Below the pieces are notes generated by a model. The model was given only the letters and a program-made list of their open reading frames with translations. It did not search any database and had not been told where the DNA came from. A DNA stretch of 64,000 nucleotides from RBG-16-66-20 sp964564865 (GTDB taxonomy: Bacteria; Pseudomonadota; Gammaproteobacteria; Burkholderiales; SG8-39), in the NCBI GenBank assembly GCA_964564865.1, contig CAZMDA010000008.1, positions 1-64,000 on the forward strand. The letters are read 5' to 3'. Positions 13,994 through 23,837 of the stretch are shown here, in pieces; position 1 is the stretch's first letter, and every line of letters starts with the position of its first letter. The position numbers were made by a program, and so were the translations under genes.

Positions 13994-16449
13994 GCCCGGC
14001 GAACGACCCGCTGGCGGCCGCCGCCTGCTTCCACTGCGGCCTGCCGGTGACCGAACCCGGCCGCTGGCGCGCGCGCATCCTGGGCGCCCCGCGCGACCTG
14101 TGCTGCGCCGGCTGCGAGGCGGTCGCCTCGACCATCGTCGCCGGCGGCTTCGAGCAGTACTACGAGACTCGTGAAGCGACGGCGCTTGCGCCCTTGTCCA
14201 AGGCGCTGGCGACTTCCATGTCGACGCTGGCGCCCTCCGCCCTGTACGACGACCCCGCCGCGCAGAAGCAATTCGCCGCCGCGGGCGACGGCTTCCTCGA
14301 GGCGACGCTGATCCTGGACCGGATCCGCTGCGCCGCCTGCCTGTGGCTGAACGAGCGCACGCTGCGCGAAGTACCCGGCGTGCTGCGCGCCGACATCAAC
14401 TACGCCACCCAGCGCGCGCAGGTCGCCTGGGATCCGCGCCGCACGAAGCTCTCGGCGATCATCGAGGCCATCCGCGCCATCGGCTACGACGCCTGGCCGT
14501 TCGACCCGCAGCGGCAGACGGCGCTCGATCGCGACACGCGCCGCGCCGCGCTCTGGCGCCTGTTCGTCGCCGGCTTTGGCGCGATGCAGGTGATGATGTA
14601 CGCCTTTCCCGCCTACGTGGACGAGGGCGCGGGCGACCTGTCGGGCGGCGACGCCAGCCTGATGCGCTGGGCAAGTCTCGTCCTGACTGTGCCGGTGATG
14701 CTGTTCTCCTGCGGGCCGTTCTTCAGCGGCGCGTGGCGCGAACTCGCCCGCCTGCGGCCGGGGATGGACACGCCGGTCGCGATCGGCATCGCCGCGGGAT
14801 TCCTGGCCAGCACCTGGGCCACGGTCACCGGGCGGGGCGAGGTGTACTTCGATTCCATCGCCATGCTCGTGTTCCTCCTGCTGGGGGCGCGCTACCTGGA
14901 GCTGGCCGCGCGCCAGCGGGCCGCGACCGCGCTGGACCGTCTCGCGCGCTGGCAGCCTTCGGCGGCGCTGCGGCTGGCCGATGCCGCCGACGCCGGTTCG
15001 GCGGAAAGCGTGCCGGCACATGCGCTGGTGGCAGGGGACCTGGTGCTGGTGCCGGCCGGCGAGCGGGTGCCCGCGGACGGTGTCGTGGAACGGGGCGCCT
15101 CCAGCGTGGACGAGTCGCTGCTCACCGGCGAGCCGCTGCCGCTGGCCAAGGGATCGGGCGGCGAGCTGGTCGCCGGGACGCTGAACCTGGAGCAGCCGCT
15201 CGTGATGCGCGTCGTGCGCGCCGGCGCGCAGACGCGCGCCGCGGCGATCGCGCGGCTGGTGGAGCGGGGTTCCGCGGCAAAGCCGCGCCTCGTGGAAGCC
15301 GCGGACCGCATCGCGCATGGCCTGACCTGGGTCGTGCTGGTGGTGGCCGCCCTGGCGGGCCTTCGCTCGGGTGATCCATGGATCGCGATCGCGGTGCTGG
15401 TGGCGACCTGTCCCTGCGCGCTCGCGCTCGCGGCGCCGGTCGCCCTGGCGCAGACCGCCGCGCGCCTGCTCGGGCGCGGCGTCGCGCTGACCCGCTCGCG
15501 CGCGCTGGAAACGCTGGCGAAGGCAACCGACGTGGTGCTCGACAAGACTGGCACGCTCACCGCGGGACGGTTCGCGATCGCGCGCCTGCAGCTGCTCGGC
15601 CGCGCCGGCGAAGGCCGTTGCCGCGCGCTCGCGGCCGCGCTGGAGGCCTCGAGCCGCCATCCGCTGGCGCGCGCGTTCGAGGACGAGACGCCCGGCGGCG
15701 CGCGCGTTCCGGTGGAGGAGCCGGCGAACTACCCCGGGCACGGCGTGGAGGCGATCGCTGGCGGCCGCCGGGTGCGCATCGGCACCGAGGCTTTCTGCCG
15801 CGAGCTGGCCGGCTCGCCGGCGCCCGCTGCGCCGCGCGATGCGGCGCTGACGCCGGTGTTCCTCGCCGACGACGGCGGCTGGCTGGCGGTGTTCCAGCTC
15901 GAGGACACCCTGCGTCCGGAGGCGGGCGACGTGGTGGCCGCGCTGCGCGCTGCCGGCCTGCGCGTGCACCTGCTGAGCGGCGACCACCCGGCGGCGGTGG
16001 GTTCGCTCGCCGGGCGCCTGGGCATCGCCGACTGGACCGGCGGCGCCTCGCCGCAGGACAAGTACGCCTACGTGGAGAAGCTGCAGCGCGCCGGGCGCTG
16101 CGTGGTCATGATCGGCGATGGCCTGAACGACGCTCCGGTGCTCGCCCGCGCCGACGCCTCGATCGCCATGGGCAGCGGCGCGGACGCGGCGCAGGCGCAG
16201 GCCGATTGCGTGCTGCTGGCGCAGGAGGGCGAGGCGCGCCTCGCCGCCGCGGCCGAGTGCTTCGGGCAGGCGCGCCGCGCCATGCGCATCGTGAAGCAGA
16301 ACTTCGGCTGGGCGCTCGCCTACAACGCGGTGGCGCTGCCCCTGGCGGCGGCGGGCTGGATCGGCCCGCTGGAAGCCGCCGTCGGCATGGCGGCGAGTTC
16401 GTTCATCGTCGTGCTCAACGCCATGCGTGTGGAACTGCGGGCCGCTTGA
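13990..16449 (+). CDS. ccoI: Cu(I)-exporting P1B-type ATPase for cbb3 oxidase maturation
   Basis: 819 residues from GTG 13990, which overlaps the preceding stop. The N-terminus carries the FixI/CcoI cysteine motifs (CFHCG at 13-17, CCAGC at 38-42) and a CAAC heavy-metal site near 115-118. The transmembrane metal site is CPC (about 474-476), the phosphorylated Asp is in DKTGT (D518), and the hinge motif is GDGLNDAP. CcoI/FixI exports Cu(I) to the periplasm for the CuB centre of CcoN. Its place next to ccoS and ahead of ccoNOQP fits. Confidence 0.93.
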   Translation: MSPANDPLAAAACFHCGLPVTEPGRWRARILGAPRDLCCAGCEAVASTIVAGGFEQYYETREATALAPLSKALATSMSTLAPSALYDDPAAQKQFAAAGDGFLEATLILDRIRCAACLWLNERTLREVPGVLRADINYATQRAQVAWDPRRTKLSAIIEAIRAIGYDAWPFDPQRQTALDRDTRRAALWRLFVAGFGAMQVMMYAFPAYVDEGAGDLSGGDASLMRWASLVLTVPVMLFSCGPFFSGAWRELARLRPGMDTPVAIGIAAGFLASTWATVTGRGEVYFDSIAMLVFLLLGARYLELAARQRAATALDRLARWQPSAALRLADAADAGSAESVPAHALVAGDLVLVPAGERVPADGVVERGASSVDESLLTGEPLPLAKGSGGELVAGTLNLEQPLVMRVVRAGAQTRAAAIARLVERGSAAKPRLVEAADRIAHGLTWVVLVVAALAGLRSGDPWIAIAVLVATCPCALALAAPVALAQTAARLLGRGVALTRSRALETLAKATDVVLDKTGTLTAGRFAIARLQLLGRAGEGRCRALAAALEASSRHPLARAFEDETPGGARVPVEEPANYPGHGVEAIAGGRRVRIGTEAFCRELAGSPAPAAPRDAALTPVFLADDGGWLAVFQLEDTLRPEAGDVVAALRAAGLRVHLLSGDHPAAVGSLAGRLGIADWTGGASPQDKYAYVEKLQRAGRCVVMIGDGLNDAPVLARADASIAMGSGADAAQAQADCVLLAQEGEARLAAAAECFGQARRAMRIVKQNFGWALAYNAVALPLAAAGWIGPLEAAVGMAASSFIVVLNAMRVELRAA

Positions 16450-16589
16450 TGGAAAGCCTCTGGATCCTGATTCCCCTCTCGGTCGCGGCCGTGTTCGCCA
16501 TCGGCTGGGTATTCTGGCGCGCGCTGCACGGCGGCCAGTTCGACGACCTCGAGCGACCCGGCACCGATGTGCTGTCCGACGACAACTGA
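16449..16589 (+). CDS. ccoS: cbb3 oxidase maturation protein CcoS
   Basis: 46 residues: one membrane span (about 5-26) then the conserved motif GGQFDDLERPGTDVLSDD. CcoS is needed for cofactor insertion into CcoN. ATG 16449 overlaps the ccoI stop (TGATG). Confidence 0.92.
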   Translation: MESLWILIPLSVAAVFAIGWVFWRALHGGQFDDLERPGTDVLSDDN

Positions 16590-16598
16590 GCGTGCGCG

Positions 16599-18179
16599 GT
16601 GAGCCCGGCGACGGCACCGGGCATCGGCCGGCGCCTGCGCACGCTGGTGCTGGCGAGCTTCGTCCCCGCGGCGTTGCTCGCGGCCGCGCTGCTGGCCGAG
16701 GACTTCCGGCAGGACCGGACGCGGCTGGAGCGCGACGCCATCGCCACGGCGCGGGCCATGGCGCACGCCACCGAGATCGACCTGGTCAGCGTCAGCCGGG
16801 TGGCGCAGATCCTCGCCTCCTCGAAGCGGCTGCAGGAAGGCGACCTCGCGGGCTTCTACGGGCATGCCCTGGAAGTGGCCGCCCTGGAGATCGGCGCCAA
16901 CGTCGTGCTGAGCGAGGCCGACGGGCGCCAGGTCCTGAACACCTTCCGCCCGCTCGGCGAGCCGCTCGCCGCGCACGGCAACCCGGCGCAGTTGCGGGCG
17001 GTGTTCGCCACCGGGCGGCCGGTGATTTCCGACCTCTACCTCGGCGGCGTGCTGCGCCGGCCGGTGGTCAGCGTGGACGTGCCGGTGTTCCGCGACGGCA
17101 CGGTGGCCTACGCGCTCAGCATCGGCGTCCTGCCCGACCGGTTCCGCTCCATCCTGAGCGGGCAGCAGTTGCCGCCAGGCTGGATCGGCGCCGTGTTCGA
17201 CACCACCGGCACCGTGGTCGCGCGCACGCAGGAGCACGAGCGCTTCGTCGGCGGCAAGGGCTCCGCGGCGCTGGTCGAGCGCATGGCCGTCGCCGCCGAA
17301 GGGGTCCTCGAGACCGAGACCCTCGAGGGCATACCGGTGGTGTCCGCGTACAGCCGCTCGCCGCTTACCGGGTGGACGGTGGCGCTCGGCATCCCGCGGC
17401 GCGACTTCACCGAATCGCTGCTGAAGCGGACCGCCGCCGTCCTGCTGGCAGCGCTTGCCGCCCTGGGCCTGAGCCTCGCGCTTGCCACGCGCGTCGGCGC
17501 CGGCATCGCGCGCGCGATCCGCGGCCTGGTGGAGCCCGCGGCGCGCATCGGGCGCGGCGAGGGCGTCGAGGTGCCCCGGCTGGGGCTGGCGGAGGCCGAC
17601 GAGGTCGGCGCCGCGCTTGCCAGCGCCTCGCGCGTGATCGCCAGCGCCGAGCACCGGGCGCGGCACGACGCGCTCACCGGCCTCGCCAACCGCGCCCTGT
17701 TCCTCGAGCTGGTCGCGCGCCAGATCGAGATCGGCAAGCGCGAGCGCTCGCGCAGCGCGATCCTCTATATCGACCTGGACGGCTTCAAGCCGATCAACGA
17801 CCGCCACGGCCATGCGGCCGGCGATGCGCTGCTGTGCGCGGTCGGCGGGCGCCTGCGCGATGCGGTGCGCGGCACCGACCTCGCCGCGCGCCTGGGCGGG
17901 GACGAGTTCGCCGTCCTGCTCGTGCACGCCGGTGTGGAGCAGGCCGCCGCCATCGCCGCCAAGCTGGTGGACAGCCTGTCCGCGCCGTACGAGATCGGGC
18001 CCGCCAGCCTGACGGTGCGCGCGAGCATCGGTGTCGCCGGCTTCCCCGAATCCGCCGCCACCGCCGAGGAGGTGCTGAAGCGCGCGGACGCGGCGATGTA
18101 CCGCGCGAAGGCGGCAGGCGGCGGCCGTTGCGCGGTCTGGTTTGATGCAGATCAAACCGGTTCCGCCCCGGCTGCCTAG
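16599..18179 (+). CDS. Membrane-bound diguanylate cyclase with periplasmic Cache-like sensor
   Basis: 526 residues from GTG 16599. One membrane helix (about 14-32), an extracytoplasmic sensor of about 240 residues with Cache-like features, a second helix (about 278-298), a HAMP-like linker, then a GGDEF domain (about 360-515) with an intact active site RLGGDEF near 431-437. It should make cyclic-di-GMP from two GTP. No RxxD inhibitory site is evident five residues before GGDEF (the residues there are DLAARL). It sits between ccoS and ccoN in the same direction, which ties c-di-GMP signalling to the oxidase locus. The ccoN FNR-type site lies inside its last codons. Confidence 0.85.
   Translation: MSPATAPGIGRRLRTLVLASFVPAALLAAALLAEDFRQDRTRLERDAIATARAMAHATEIDLVSVSRVAQILASSKRLQEGDLAGFYGHALEVAALEIGANVVLSEADGRQVLNTFRPLGEPLAAHGNPAQLRAVFATGRPVISDLYLGGVLRRPVVSVDVPVFRDGTVAYALSIGVLPDRFRSILSGQQLPPGWIGAVFDTTGTVVARTQEHERFVGGKGSAALVERMAVAAEGVLETETLEGIPVVSAYSRSPLTGWTVALGIPRRDFTESLLKRTAAVLLAALAALGLSLALATRVGAGIARAIRGLVEPAARIGRGEGVEVPRLGLAEADEVGAALASASRVIASAEHRARHDALTGLANRALFLELVARQIEIGKRERSRSAILYIDLDGFKPINDRHGHAAGDALLCAVGGRLRDAVRGTDLAARLGGDEFAVLLVHAGVEQAAAIAAKLVDSLSAPYEIGPASLTVRASIGVAGFPESAATAEEVLKRADAAMYRAKAAGGGRCAVWFDADQTGSAPAA
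18142..18155 (+). promoter_or_regulatory. FNR/ANR-type site, class II for ccoNOQP
   Basis: TTGATGCAGATCAA is the perfect FNR consensus, centred at 18148.5 and extended by flanking T and A. TAGCAT (18177-18182) begins 28.5 bases downstream, giving +1 near 18190, about 35 bases before ccoN with its SD. The site and -10 overlap the 3' end of the GGDEF gene. Confidence 0.88.
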
Positions 18180-18224
18180 CATGCGACCAACAAGCTGAAC
18201 AACCCTCGGGGCGGAGAAGCGCGC

Positions 18225-19646
18225 ATGGCATCGGAGAACTCCTACAACTACACCGTCGTGCGCCAGTTCGCGGTCATGACCGTGGTCTGGGGCGTGGTCG
18301 GGATGCTGGTGGGCGTGATCATCGCCGCGCAGCTGCTCTGGCCCGAGCTCAACTTCGACGTGCCGTGGCTGTCCTACGGGCGCCTGCGGCCGCTGCACAC
18401 CAACGCGGTGATCTTCGCCTTCGGCGGCTCGGCGCTGTTCGCCACCTCCTACTACGTGGTGCAGCGCACCTGCCACGCGCGCCTGTTCTCGGACGGCCTC
18501 GCCGCCTTCACCTTCTGGGGCTGGCAGGCGGTGATCGTGCTGGCGGCGATCACGCTGCCCCTGGGGATCACCAGCGGCAAGGAGTACGCCGAGCTGGAAT
18601 GGCCGATCGACATCCTGATCACGCTGGTCTGGGTGTCCTACGCGGTGGTGTTCTTCGGCACCATCTTCAAGCGCAAGATCCCGCACATCTACGTCGCCAA
18701 CTGGTTCTTCGGCGCCTTCATCCTCACGGTGGCGATCCTGCACCTGGTGAACAGCGCCGCGGTCCCGGCCACGTTCTGGAAGTCCTACTCCGCCTACGCC
18801 GGCGCGCAGGACGCGATGGTGCAGTGGTGGTACGGCCACAACGCGGTGGGCTTCTTCCTCACCGCCGGATTCCTCGGCATGATGTACTACTTCATCCCGA
18901 AGCAGGCCGGGCGCCCGGTGTACTCCTACCGCCTGTCGGTGGTGCACTTCTGGGCCCTGATCTTCACCTACATGTGGGCCGGCCCGCACCACCTGCACTA
19001 CACCGCGCTGCCGGAGTGGGCGCAGTCCCTCGGCATGGTGTTCTCGTTGATACTCCTGGCGCCCTCCTGGGGCGGGATGATCAACGGCATCATGACCCTG
19101 TCGGGCGCGTGGCACAAGCTGCGCGAGGACCCGATCCTCAAGTTCCTCATCGTGTCGCTGTCCTTCTACGGCATGAGCACGTTCGAGGGGCCGATGATGT
19201 CCATCAAGACGGTGAACGCGCTCAGCCACTACACCGACTGGACCGTCGGCCACGTGCACAGCGGCGCGCTGGGCTGGGTCGGGCTGGTGTCCATGGGCTC
19301 CATCTACTTCCTGATCCCGAAGCTGTTCGGCCGCGCCGAGATGTGGAGCGTGCGCCTGATCAACGTCCACTTCTGGGTGGCGACCGTGGGCATCGTGCTC
19401 TACATCGCCGCGATGTGGATCGCCGGGGTGATGCAGGGCCTGATGTGGCGCGCGGTCGGCGCCGACGGCACGCTCACCTACACCTTCGTCGAGAGCGTGA
19501 AGGCGACCTATCCCTTCTACGCCATCCGGCTGCTGGGCGGCGTGCTGTACCTGGGCGGCATGCTGATCATGGCCTACAACGTGTTCCAGACCATCGCCGA
19601 GGGCAAGCGCGCGGACGCGCCCATCCCCGCCCCGGCCCACGCCTGA
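18225..19646 (+). CDS. ccoN: cbb3-type cytochrome c oxidase subunit I
   Basis: 473 residues with 12 predicted membrane helices. Haem and CuB histidine motifs are visible: PLHTNAV (low-spin haem), WWYGHNAVGFF and GPHHLHY (CuB ligands), and HVHSGALGW (haem ligands). It carries the oxygen-reducing centre of the high-affinity oxidase used at low oxygen. SD GGGGCGGAG lies upstream of ATG 18225. It is the first gene of ccoNOQP and is driven by the FNR-type promoter at 18142. Confidence 0.97.
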   Translation: MASENSYNYTVVRQFAVMTVVWGVVGMLVGVIIAAQLLWPELNFDVPWLSYGRLRPLHTNAVIFAFGGSALFATSYYVVQRTCHARLFSDGLAAFTFWGWQAVIVLAAITLPLGITSGKEYAELEWPIDILITLVWVSYAVVFFGTIFKRKIPHIYVANWFFGAFILTVAILHLVNSAAVPATFWKSYSAYAGAQDAMVQWWYGHNAVGFFLTAGFLGMMYYFIPKQAGRPVYSYRLSVVHFWALIFTYMWAGPHHLHYTALPEWAQSLGMVFSLILLAPSWGGMINGIMTLSGAWHKLREDPILKFLIVSLSFYGMSTFEGPMMSIKTVNALSHYTDWTVGHVHSGALGWVGLVSMGSIYFLIPKLFGRAEMWSVRLINVHFWVATVGIVLYIAAMWIAGVMQGLMWRAVGADGTLTYTFVESVKATYPFYAIRLLGGVLYLGGMLIMAYNVFQTIAEGKRADAPIPAPAHA

Positions 19647-19665
19647 CCGCCGACGGGATCCGACC

Positions 19666-20283
19666 ATGAAACTCACCCACGACCTGATCGAGCGCAACCA
19701 GGCCCTCATGATCGTCCTCGTCATCCTGGTGGTGGCGGTGGGCGGGCTGGTGGAGATCGTCCCGCTGTCGTTCATGAAGAGCGTCACCGAGCCGGTGGCG
19801 GGCCTGAAGCCCTACACCGCGCTGCAGAGCGTCGGACGCGACATCTACGTGCGCGAGGGCTGCTACAACTGCCACTCGCAGATGATCCGGCCCTTCCGCG
19901 CCGAGGTGGAGCGCTACGGCCACTATTCCACCGCGGGCGAGTTCGTCTACGACCACCCGTTCCAGTGGGGCTCCAAGCGCACCGGGCCGGACCTGCACCG
20001 CGTCGGCGGCCGGTACTCGGACGACTGGCACCGCATCCACCTCATCAACCCGCGCCAGGTGGTGCCGGAATCCAACATGCCCGGCTATCCGTGGCTGGCG
20101 AAAACCCCGGCCAACGCCGGCGACATCGAGGCCAGGCTGCGCGCCCTGCGCGCGGTGGGCGTGCCCTACACCGACGCCGAGATCGCGGGCGCGCGCGCCG
20201 AGCTGAAGGACAAGACCGAGATGGACGCGCTGATCGCCTACCTGCAGGTGCTTGGCACCGCGCTCAAGAGCAAGCCCAACTAG
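19666..20283 (+). CDS. ccoO: cbb3-type cytochrome c oxidase subunit II (monohaem)
   Basis: 205 residues: an N-terminal membrane anchor (about 14-33) and a periplasmic cytochrome c domain with CYNCH (C66, C69, H70). The distal Met ligand is likely in ESNMPGYPWL. It passes electrons from CcoP to CcoN. Located 19 bases after ccoN. Confidence 0.96.
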   Translation: MKLTHDLIERNQALMIVLVILVVAVGGLVEIVPLSFMKSVTEPVAGLKPYTALQSVGRDIYVREGCYNCHSQMIRPFRAEVERYGHYSTAGEFVYDHPFQWGSKRTGPDLHRVGGRYSDDWHRIHLINPRQVVPESNMPGYPWLAKTPANAGDIEARLRALRAVGVPYTDAEIAGARAELKDKTEMDALIAYLQVLGTALKSKPN

Positions 20284-20296
20284 GACACGGCGGACC

Positions 20297-20458
20297 ATGG
20301 ACATCGACCTCAACACCCTGCGCACCCTCGTCACCGTCACCGCCATGGCCACGTTCCTCGGCATCGTGTGGTGGGCCTACGGACCCTCGCGCAAGGCGCG
20401 CTTCGAGCGCGACGCGCAGATGCCGTTCGACGCCGATGACAGCGGAGAAGCGCAATGA
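20297..20458 (+). CDS. ccoQ: cbb3 oxidase small subunit CcoQ
   Basis: 53 residues (MDIDLNTLRTLVTV) with one membrane helix ending in WWAYGPSRKARFERDAQMPF, the usual CcoQ end. CcoQ stabilises the complex. Its stop overlaps the ccoP start (ATGA at 20455). Confidence 0.9.
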   Translation: MDIDLNTLRTLVTVTAMATFLGIVWWAYGPSRKARFERDAQMPFDADDSGEAQ

Positions 20459-21372
20459 GCCAGTTCACCTCCTCGTTCTGGGACGTCTACATCACGCTGG
20501 TGTCGCTGGCGTCGATCGTCGCCTGCGCGGTGTTCCTCAAGTCGCAGAGCATCAAGCGCGTCACCCCGGGCGACACGACGGAAACCTCCGGGCACATCTG
20601 GGACGAGGACCTGCAGGAGTACAACAACCCGCTGCCGCGCTGGTGGGCGTGGCTGTTCTACCTCACCATCGCCTTCGGCCTCGTGTACCTGGCCCTGTAC
20701 CCGGGCCTGGGCAGCTACGCCGGCATGCTGGGCTGGTCGCAGGTGAAGCAGCTGGAGGAGGAGAACGCGCGCGCCCAGGCCGCCTACGGCCCCCTGTACG
20801 AGAAGTTCGCCGCGCAGGACGTGGTCGCGCTCTCGAAGAACCCCGAGGCGCTCGCGGTGGGGGAGAAGCTGTTCCTCAACCATTGCGCGCAATGCCATGC
20901 CTCCGACGGCGGCGGCAGCCGGGGCTTCCCGAACCTCGCCGACCGCGACTGGCTGTGGGGAGGCACGCCGGAGGCGATCCGGACGTCCATCGCCGAGGGC
21001 CGCACCGGGGTCATGCCGCCCTTCGGCGCCGTGCTGGGCGAGGGCGGGGTGAAGGACACCGCGCACTACGTGCTGTCGCTCTCGGGCGGCGCGCACGATT
21101 CCATCCGCGCCGCGCGCGGCAAGGAGAAGTACGCTCAGCTGTGCGTCGCCTGCCATGGCCCGGAGGGCAAGGGCAATCCGATGCTGGGCGCGCCCAACCT
21201 CACCGACGGCATCTGGCTGCACGGCTCGGGCGAGGCCGCCATCGCCGAGCAGATCGCGAAGGGCCGCAACAACCAGATGCCGGCGCACAAGGACCTGCTG
21301 GGCCCGGCCAAGGTCCACCTGCTCACGGGCTACGTGTACTCGCTGGGCGGCGGCGTCGCGCCGCCGAAGTAG
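20455..21372 (+). CDS. ccoP: cbb3-type cytochrome c oxidase subunit III (dihaem)
   Basis: 305 residues. Two N-terminal membrane helices (about 9-26 and 60-82) are followed by two cytochrome c domains with CAQCH (about residue 144) and CVACH (about residue 231). The linker PGDTTETSGHIWDEDLQEYNNPLPRWW is typical of CcoP. It accepts electrons from soluble cytochrome c. Confidence 0.96.
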   Translation: MSQFTSSFWDVYITLVSLASIVACAVFLKSQSIKRVTPGDTTETSGHIWDEDLQEYNNPLPRWWAWLFYLTIAFGLVYLALYPGLGSYAGMLGWSQVKQLEEENARAQAAYGPLYEKFAAQDVVALSKNPEALAVGEKLFLNHCAQCHASDGGGSRGFPNLADRDWLWGGTPEAIRTSIAEGRTGVMPPFGAVLGEGGVKDTAHYVLSLSGGAHDSIRAARGKEKYAQLCVACHGPEGKGNPMLGAPNLTDGIWLHGSGEAAIAEQIAKGRNNQMPAHKDLLGPAKVHLLTGYVYSLGGGVAPPK

Positions 21373-21377
21373 GGCGG

Positions 21378-22841
<1,464 letters not shown>

Positions 22842-22844
22842 GCC

Positions 22845-23309
22845 ATGACCCCCGCCGAAACAAGCAAACCCTGGTACCGGGAACGCTGGCCCTGGATCCT
22901 GATGTCCGGGCCCGCCGTCGTGCTGGTGGCCGGGGTGATCACCACCTGGATCGCATTCGACTCCGCCGACGGCCTGGTCGCCGACGACTACTACCGCAAG
23001 GGCCTCGCCATCAACAAGGTGATCGCGCGCGAGGAGAAGGCGCGCAGCCTGGGGCTCGCGGCGGACATCGACAGCCGCGGCGGCCGGTTGCGCGTGCGCC
23101 TTGCGGGCATCGAAGAACAAAAGCGACCGGAGGCCATCTTCGCGCACCTGGTCCATGCCACGCGCTCCGGGTTCGACGCGCGGCTGCGCCTTGCGCGCGG
23201 CGCCGACGGCGCCTACGAGGCGGCGCTGCCCGCGCTGCCCCCGGGGCGCTGGCGCCTCGCGCTGGAGGACCCGCGCGGCAGCTGGCGCATCGCCCGGGAG
23301 GGCCTGTGA
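22845..23309 (+). CDS. ccoH: cbb3 oxidase assembly protein CcoH (FixH)
   Basis: 154 residues: one N-terminal membrane helix (about 18-40) and a periplasmic FixH domain with the signature DGLVADDYYRKGLAINK. It assists assembly of CcoNOQP. Its stop overlaps the next start (GTGA at 23306). Confidence 0.92.
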   Translation: MTPAETSKPWYRERWPWILMSGPAVVLVAGVITTWIAFDSADGLVADDYYRKGLAINKVIAREEKARSLGLAADIDSRGGRLRVRLAGIEEQKRPEAIFAHLVHATRSGFDARLRLARGADGAYEAALPALPPGRWRLALEDPRGSWRIAREGL

Positions 23310-23536
23310 AGCAAGCGATCCTCATCCTGTGGCCCTCGTTCATCGTCGGCGGCGTAGGCGAGGTGGTGTTCTTCACCGTGTTCGACCCGCAGGAGCTGTA
23401 CCTGTTCGGCGAGCCGACGAGCTTGAGCCGGCTCTCGGTGTACTCGATCGGGTTCTTCCTCTGCTGGGCGTTCGCGGCGGCCTCCAGCGCCTTCACCTGC
23501 TTCCTGTCGCGCAGCGCCGGGGAGATCAACCGGTGA
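23306..23536 (+). CDS. Small membrane protein following ccoH, unknown function
   Basis: 76 residues from GTG 23306 (MKQAILILWPSFIVGGVGEVVFF). Two membrane spans (about 4-25 and 46-68) flank a short loop with FDPQEL; two cysteines lie in or near the second span. The 4-base overlaps with ccoH and with the following cytochrome gene show it belongs to the oxidase transcript. Likely involved in oxidase biogenesis or regulation, from position only. Confidence 0.7.
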   Translation: MKQAILILWPSFIVGGVGEVVFFTVFDPQELYLFGEPTSLSRLSVYSIGFFLCWAFAAASSAFTCFLSRSAGEINR

Positions 23537-23805
23537 GGGCCTGGCTCCTGGTGCTGCTGCTCCCGCTGCCGGCGGTCGCGCAGGACGCGGCGCAGGGGCG
23601 CGTCCTCTACGAGACGCACTGCCTCGGCTGCCACTACGAGCGCATCCACAAGCGGGACCCGGCGCGGTCCCTGGTGAAGACCCATGCGGGGCTGCGCGTG
23701 GAGGTGGCCAGGCGGGCGGCGCTGACCGGGCGCGCCTTCACGGCGCAGGAGCTGGACGACATCTCGGAGTACCTCGACCGCTCGCATTACAGGCTGCGGA
23801 AGTAG
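23533..23805 (+). CDS. Small periplasmic monohaem cytochrome c
   Basis: 90 residues from GTG 23533, overlapping the upstream stop. Signal peptide about 1-16 (ends PAVAQD), haem motif CLGCH near residue 33, and a short C-terminal helix (ELDDISEYLDRSHYRL). There is no obvious methionine distal ligand: the mature chain has none, so a histidine (several follow the haem site) or another residue would have to serve. It may donate electrons to or sense the state of the cbb3 oxidase. It closes the cco run. Confidence 0.8.
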   Translation: MRAWLLVLLLPLPAVAQDAAQGRVLYETHCLGCHYERIHKRDPARSLVKTHAGLRVEVARRAALTGRAFTAQELDDISEYLDRSHYRLRK

Positions 23806-23837
23806 CCCTCCCGCCCCAAGCCTGAGACCATCGGCCC

